This document shows, piece by piece, positions 41,155 through 44,736 of a DNA stretch of 44,736 nt. The stretch is from Candidatus Aegiribacteria sp. (GTDB taxonomy: Bacteria; Fermentibacterota; Fermentibacteria; Fermentibacterales; JCC-6). Below the pieces are notes generated by a model. It was not told the origin of the DNA, made no database searches, and saw only the letters and a list, made by a program, of their open reading frames with translations. Within the stretch, counting starts at the first letter, position 1; each line of letters starts with the position of its first letter. The DNA lies in the NCBI GenBank assembly GCA_023138735.1, contig JAGLOY010000041.1, positions 1 through 44,736 on the forward strand, in the 5' to 3' direction. The position numbers were made by a program, and so were the translations under genes.

Positions 41155-42270
41155 ATGAGCAGCCCATTAGAAAAAACCGCTGGAGTTCATTTGAGAATTC
41201 TTCTAACCATCAATTGCCAGGGTGTTGACGCTTCAGCAGCCGGCGGAATCGCCATTGCCAGAATGATGGATGAAGCGGGGCATTCCGTTACCCTCCAGGC
41301 CGCCCCTGATGGTCCTGTTGCCAGGGCTGCAACTGCGCAGGGTCTGGAATGTGCCGGCCTGAACCTTCAGAAGTCAGCCTTTCTAACCGGGCTTTTATCT
41401 TTCAGTAAGCTTATCAGGAGTATTGCACCCGATGTGATAATAACAACCCGGGCCGATGGTCAAACGGCTTCCGCCATGGTTGCCGGCAGCGTTCCGATGG
41501 TCAGGATAAGGTGTGATATACGGAAACCCCGCTCGGGGAGATTCTGGAGATTAGTGGACAGAAGAACTGATCTAGTCGTATTTCCCTCACCTTTCATGAT
41601 TAATAGAAGTTATAGCGGAGAGCGAAATGGGCTGGTTGCAGTTCTGCCCCATCCTGTGGATACAGATCTTTATACTGACGCAGAGGAGAGAGAAGCACTC
41701 GAACCTCTTCTCGTTTCCATCGGCAGGCTCAGCCCCATGAAGGGCCACAGAACATTGATCAGAGCCCTTGAATTGCTGCCGGAAGAAGTTAAAGCGGTAG
41801 TCGCCGGTGCTCCAAGCCAGCAGTCGATTGACGAACTTAAGACATTCGCGCGGAGCCTCAGAGTGGAGAAGAGGATCACTTTCGCCGGAAAGGTAGATGA
41901 TATACGGGGTCTGATTTCGAAAGGAGCAATAGGAGTTGTTACGAGCCTTGGAAGTGAAGTTGTCTCCAGGGCTGGAATGGAGATGATGAGTTCAGGGCTC
42001 CCACTTCTTGCAGCGGCAACGAACGGGCTTCTCGACCTTGTAGAAGATGGCAGAACAGGCCTGTTTCACTCTCCGGGAAACTACCGGCAGCTTGCGTCAC
42101 AGGCAGCGTTTCTGCTCCGAAACCCGTCCATGACACGGAGAATGGGCAGGCGCGCCAGGAAAATGTGTATTGACAGACTCAGTTACACTGTGATAGCCGA
42201 AAAATGGAACCTCACCCTTAATGCTTTGACAGAAGGGAACAAGATTGCCTCTCGCTGGTATCATCAGTGA
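41155..42270 (+). CDS. GT4-family glycosyltransferase
   Basis: 371 residues. The N-terminal Rossmann domain opens with ILLTINCQGVDASAAGGIAI. The C-terminal GT-B domain has LVSIGRLSPMKGHRTLIRAL, the usual phosphate-binding start, and EVVSRAGMEMMSSGLPLLAA, the donor-site E-x-x-x-x-x-x-x-E-like region. It transfers a sugar from a nucleotide donor, probably to a cell-envelope lipid or polysaccharide. The ribosome binding site is weak. Confidence 0.85.
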   Translation: MSSPLEKTAGVHLRILLTINCQGVDASAAGGIAIARMMDEAGHSVTLQAAPDGPVARAATAQGLECAGLNLQKSAFLTGLLSFSKLIRSIAPDVIITTRADGQTASAMVAGSVPMVRIRCDIRKPRSGRFWRLVDRRTDLVVFPSPFMINRSYSGERNGLVAVLPHPVDTDLYTDAEEREALEPLLVSIGRLSPMKGHRTLIRALELLPEEVKAVVAGAPSQQSIDELKTFARSLRVEKRITFAGKVDDIRGLISKGAIGVVTSLGSEVVSRAGMEMMSSGLPLLAAATNGLLDLVEDGRTGLFHSPGNYRQLASQAAFLLRNPSMTRRMGRRARKMCIDRLSYTVIAEKWNLTLNALTEGNKIASRWYHQ

Positions 42271-42288
42271 AATAGAAAGCAGGTTGAT

Positions 42289-43113
42289 ATGACAATAGTT
42301 CTTATTGTGATGAGTTTATTGCTGACGGATTCTCTGGAGACCGTTGACTCTTTCGTGGAATCCCTGCCAAGATACGTCGAGAACAACGCGTTCGGAGCGG
42401 GAGAGAGGCTGGAGTTCAGTGTTGAATATGGGATCATCAAAGCAGGAACAGCTGTTCTGGCAGTAACCGGACCGGAGCAGTTCGAGGGTCTTATGGCATA
42501 CAGGATATCAGCCACCGCCAGATCCAACCCTGCGTTCAGCACTTTTTTTGAGGTCAATGACGTCAATGAAGCTCTTCTGGATATCGTACAGTTTCATACA
42601 CTCAAATTCTCAAAAGACTTGCATGAAGGTGATTTTGAGTACCGGGAGGAAGTGTTTTTTGATCAGGACGCAGGGATAGTGTATTATCCTGGCGAGACCG
42701 ATTCTTCACTTATGAAGATGGATATTCCACCCCACGCTCTGGACGTCCTTAGCTGCCTGTATTTCGCCAGGACGCTTCCGCTTGAAGTCGGGAATACCTA
42801 CTATGTGGACAGTCATGTAGATAACGAGAATTACCCCCTCGAGATTATCGTCCACGAGAGGGATCATATACGGGTACCAGCCGGAGAATTCGACTGTATA
42901 CTGGTTCAACCCGCTCTTCAGTCCCAGGGTCTTTTCGACCAGCAGGGGGAGATTTGGGTCTGGCTGACTGACGATGAGAGACACATGCCGGTTCTTATGA
43001 GAAGTGCTATCGTCATTGGTGAAATCGTATGTGTACTTGAGAATTATACACTCGGCACCCCGATCGAAGTTGAAAACCCCGGGTTTGATGTATACAGCAC
43101 GGAAACTCAGTGA
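42289..43113 (+). CDS. DUF3108 envelope protein
   Basis: 274 residues. A short N-terminal hydrophobic segment (TIVLIVMSLLLTDSL) may be a signal. The DUF3108 pattern is clear: AGERLEFSVEYGIIKAGTA, ISATARSNPAFSTFFEVND, SCLYFARTLPLEVGNTYYVD and FDCILVQPALQ, with IWVWLTDDERHMPVLM near the end. The family lies in the envelope; its role is unknown. Its stop overlaps the rnhC start. Confidence 0.85.
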   Translation: MTIVLIVMSLLLTDSLETVDSFVESLPRYVENNAFGAGERLEFSVEYGIIKAGTAVLAVTGPEQFEGLMAYRISATARSNPAFSTFFEVNDVNEALLDIVQFHTLKFSKDLHEGDFEYREEVFFDQDAGIVYYPGETDSSLMKMDIPPHALDVLSCLYFARTLPLEVGNTYYVDSHVDNENYPLEIIVHERDHIRVPAGEFDCILVQPALQSQGLFDQQGEIWVWLTDDERHMPVLMRSAIVIGEIVCVLENYTLGTPIEVENPGFDVYSTETQ

Positions 43114-44018
43114 TCCCCGGCGGAGAACTTTCACAGCTGGTTGATTCCGCAGCAGAGAAACTTGAGAAATCAGGTATCACCGCCACGGATAGAAGAATAC
43201 TGGCAAACGGTATTCGGATAACCTTCATAAAGAACAATAGAAGCTGCGGTATCAATTTCTACTATTCAAGCAAAAAGGGATTCTCCGTTGTTCCCTCCGG
43301 TGGAGACGTTGATCTATCGCAGAGAATAAAGGATATTCTGCCATCGGATTCTTCTTCACTCCCTGACGGCACCTGGACAGGTTCCGACGAGGCAGGGAAG
43401 GGAGATTACATGGGTCCTCTGACCGTAGCGGCAGTTTATGTAGATCGGAGGCAGGCGGAGCAGTACCGGAGCATTGGCATAACCGATTCCAAACAGCTCA
43501 GCAACGATTCTGTACGGGGATATGCTGAACGGATCAGAAGTTCTTCAGGCGGCTGTTTCTCCATTGTATCTCTTCCACCTCTTGATTACAACAGACGGTT
43601 CACCGTGCTTTCTGGAAGGGGGAAGAACAGCCTTGATCTCCTTGCCGAATGCCATGCCGAAGCTATCACAGAGCTCCTGCGGAAGACTCCAGAACCTGTA
43701 CGCGTTATCATAGATAAATTCTGCAATGAAAAGCGGATTGCATATCTGCTTCCTGAAGGAGATTACATGCTTGATCTTCGTATCAGGGGAGAGTCGGATC
43801 CGGCGGTCGCGGCTGCATCCATACTGGCCAGGGATGCATACCTTGATGGACTGGATCGGATTTCACATAAATTCGGCATTACAGCTCTCTCAGGTGCAGG
43901 AGAGAAGACCGATATGGCTTGCAGAGAGTTCGTCAGGGAGTTCGGACCGGATGTCCTGGACGAGATAGCCAAAATTCATTTCAGAAACACGTTGAAGGTC
44001 CTGTCTCTGTTCGGCTGA
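43110..44018 (+). CDS. rnhC: Ribonuclease HIII
   Basis: 302 residues from a GTG overlapping the DUF3108 stop (GTGA). The N-terminal ~85 residues form the TBP-like substrate-binding domain (DRRILANGIRITFIKN, GINFYYSSKKGFSVVPSGG). The catalytic domain has GSDEAGKGDYMGPLTVAAV (Asp-Glu), ITDSKQLS, VIIDKF (Asp) and DPAVAAASILARD (Asp), the full DEDD set. It removes RNA from RNA:DNA hybrids. Confidence 0.95.
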   Translation: MIPGGELSQLVDSAAEKLEKSGITATDRRILANGIRITFIKNNRSCGINFYYSSKKGFSVVPSGGDVDLSQRIKDILPSDSSSLPDGTWTGSDEAGKGDYMGPLTVAAVYVDRRQAEQYRSIGITDSKQLSNDSVRGYAERIRSSSGGCFSIVSLPPLDYNRRFTVLSGRGKNSLDLLAECHAEAITELLRKTPEPVRVIIDKFCNEKRIAYLLPEGDYMLDLRIRGESDPAVAAASILARDAYLDGLDRISHKFGITALSGAGEKTDMACREFVREFGPDVLDEIAKIHFRNTLKVLSLFG

Positions 44019-44098
44019 ATCACTGCACAACAAATCCGTTTCCCCCCTCGGATATGAAACCAGAATTATGGAGATCGATTACCGAAGCATAAATGTTC

Positions 44099-44127
44099 TT
44101 GACATGGGTGTTGATTTCACTTATTTA
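44099..44127 (+). promoter_or_regulatory. sigma70-type promoter for the lipoprotein gene
   Basis: TTGACA (44099-44104), 17-bp spacer, TATTTA (44122-44127), giving a ~70-nt leader. Confidence 0.6.
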
Positions 44128-44204
44128 TCCCGCTTGTATATGGAGATACTCTCTTCATTTATGATTTTGTTATCTAATGATTAGAAACCCCGAAAGGAGC
44201 AAAT

Positions 44205-44582
44205 GTGAAGTATTTGTTAACTGGAATCATCACCGCCTTCATTCTTGTACTTGCCGCTGGTTGCGGAGGCGATAGTGCTGAGGATGCAAATGAAGCTGCT
44301 GAAGAGGCCATTGAAGCTGCTAATGAGGCTGCTGAAGAGGCGATAGAAGCTGCTGAACAGGCAACCGAAGAAGCTCTTGAACAGGCTGAAGAGGCACTTG
44401 AAGCTGCTGAAGAAGCTCTTGAAGAAGTAGAAGTACCAGAAGAAGTTCTTGAACAGGTTGAAGAAGCTCTTGAAGAGACTGAAGAAGTATTAGAAGAAGT
44501 CGTTGAAGAGACTGAAGAAGCTCTTGAAGAAGCCGGAGAGCTCGTTGAAGAAGCCGGAGAAATTCTGGAAGAGACACTCTAA
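44205..44582 (+). CDS. Glu/Ala-rich coiled-coil lipoprotein
   Basis: 125 residues from a GTG with AAAGGAG upstream. The lipobox LVLAAGC places the lipidated Cys at ~20. The mature part is almost only Glu, Ala, Leu and Val in repeats such as EAAEEAIEAANEAAEEAIEA and LEEVVEETEEALEEA, a long acidic helix of about 95 residues. It resembles a small helical outer-membrane lipoprotein (Lpp-like in shape), with very high negative charge. Function unknown. Confidence 0.75.
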   Translation: MKYLLTGIITAFILVLAAGCGGDSAEDANEAAEEAIEAANEAAEEAIEAAEQATEEALEQAEEALEAAEEALEEVEVPEEVLEQVEEALEETEEVLEEVVEETEEALEEAGELVEEAGEILEETL

Positions 44583-44642
44583 GAGGAACCACTCTCTGCA
44601 GGGTTTACACGGTTAATTCTCAATATTGCGAAGATAGATCAG

Positions 44643-44666
44643 GGCGGCGCTTTTGCGCCGCCTTTT
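44643..44666 (+). terminator. Intrinsic terminator of the lipoprotein gene
   Basis: GGCGGCGC-TTTT-GCGCCGCC, perfect 8-bp GC stem, followed by TTTTCATTT. The remaining bases to 44736 show no feature. Confidence 0.9.
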
Positions 44667-44736
44667 CATTTCCTCAGAAAATCCGTTATTCGACTCACCC
44701 CGCCTGATAGAAGCTGTATCGAACCATCCCTGAACC

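Overview
The window looks like a chromosomal piece of an uncultured anaerobe of the FCB side of Bacteria, most likely candidate phylum Fermentibacterota or Aegiribacteria. This is inference. It rests on many secreted beta-propeller and beta-helix proteins ending in a FlgD/type-9-like C-terminal sorting domain, a C25 (gingipain-type) peptidase, pyruvate:ferredoxin oxidoreductase, many Fe-S proteins, hgcAB and RNase HIII. The window falls into two halves.

Bases 1-21,600 are an accretion zone. The first 36 bases are the 3' end of an RNA gene that reads best as tmRNA (ssrA), a well-known integration target. Its terminal ~25 bp recur in the same orientation near 5.8, 8.2, 11.9, 16.3, 19.2 and (decayed) 21.6 kb, cutting the region into six segments of 2.4-5.8 kb. 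The copies sit inside a larger module. To the right of several lies a degraded minus-strand C-terminus that looks like a tyrosine recombinase. To the left lies a minus-strand protein tail that reads in the same frame through the RNA 3' end. Cargo by segment: (1) C25 peptidase plus a secreted sorting-domain protein; (2) a VCBS-repeat secreted protein; (3) a hybrid sensor kinase between inverted IS3 remnants; (4) a cysteine-peptidase-like protein that has lost its cysteine, plus unknown proteins; (5) a MntA-HepT toxin-antitoxin pair and a second VCBS protein; (6) a winged-helix/nucleotidyltransferase pair and a DNRLRE-domain secreted protein. No complete integrase is visible, so the array is either fossil or moved in trans.

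Bases 21,800-44,736 look like ordinary backbone: an ArsR regulator with a Cys-rich small protein, PFOR, asparaginyl-tRNA synthetase, a radical SAM protein, an NAT-like enzyme with a DUF4416 protein, secreted beta-propeller and beta-helix proteins, an arsR-hgcA-hgcB operon (mercury methylation), two tiny paralogous membrane proteins, a TrmB-type regulator with a Kelch protein, a Fe-S protein, an aminotransferase, a glycosyltransferase, a DUF3108 protein, RNase HIII and a Glu/Ala-rich lipoprotein.

Regulation is unusually legible. Near-consensus TTGACA-type promoters precede several genes. A shared palindrome (GGTAG-N6-CTACC) covers the -10 region of both the TrmB-type gene and the Kelch gene. 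Three GTTATAT sites spaced exactly 21 bp apart precede the winged-helix gene. All functional statements come from reading the sequence by eye; no database search was possible.
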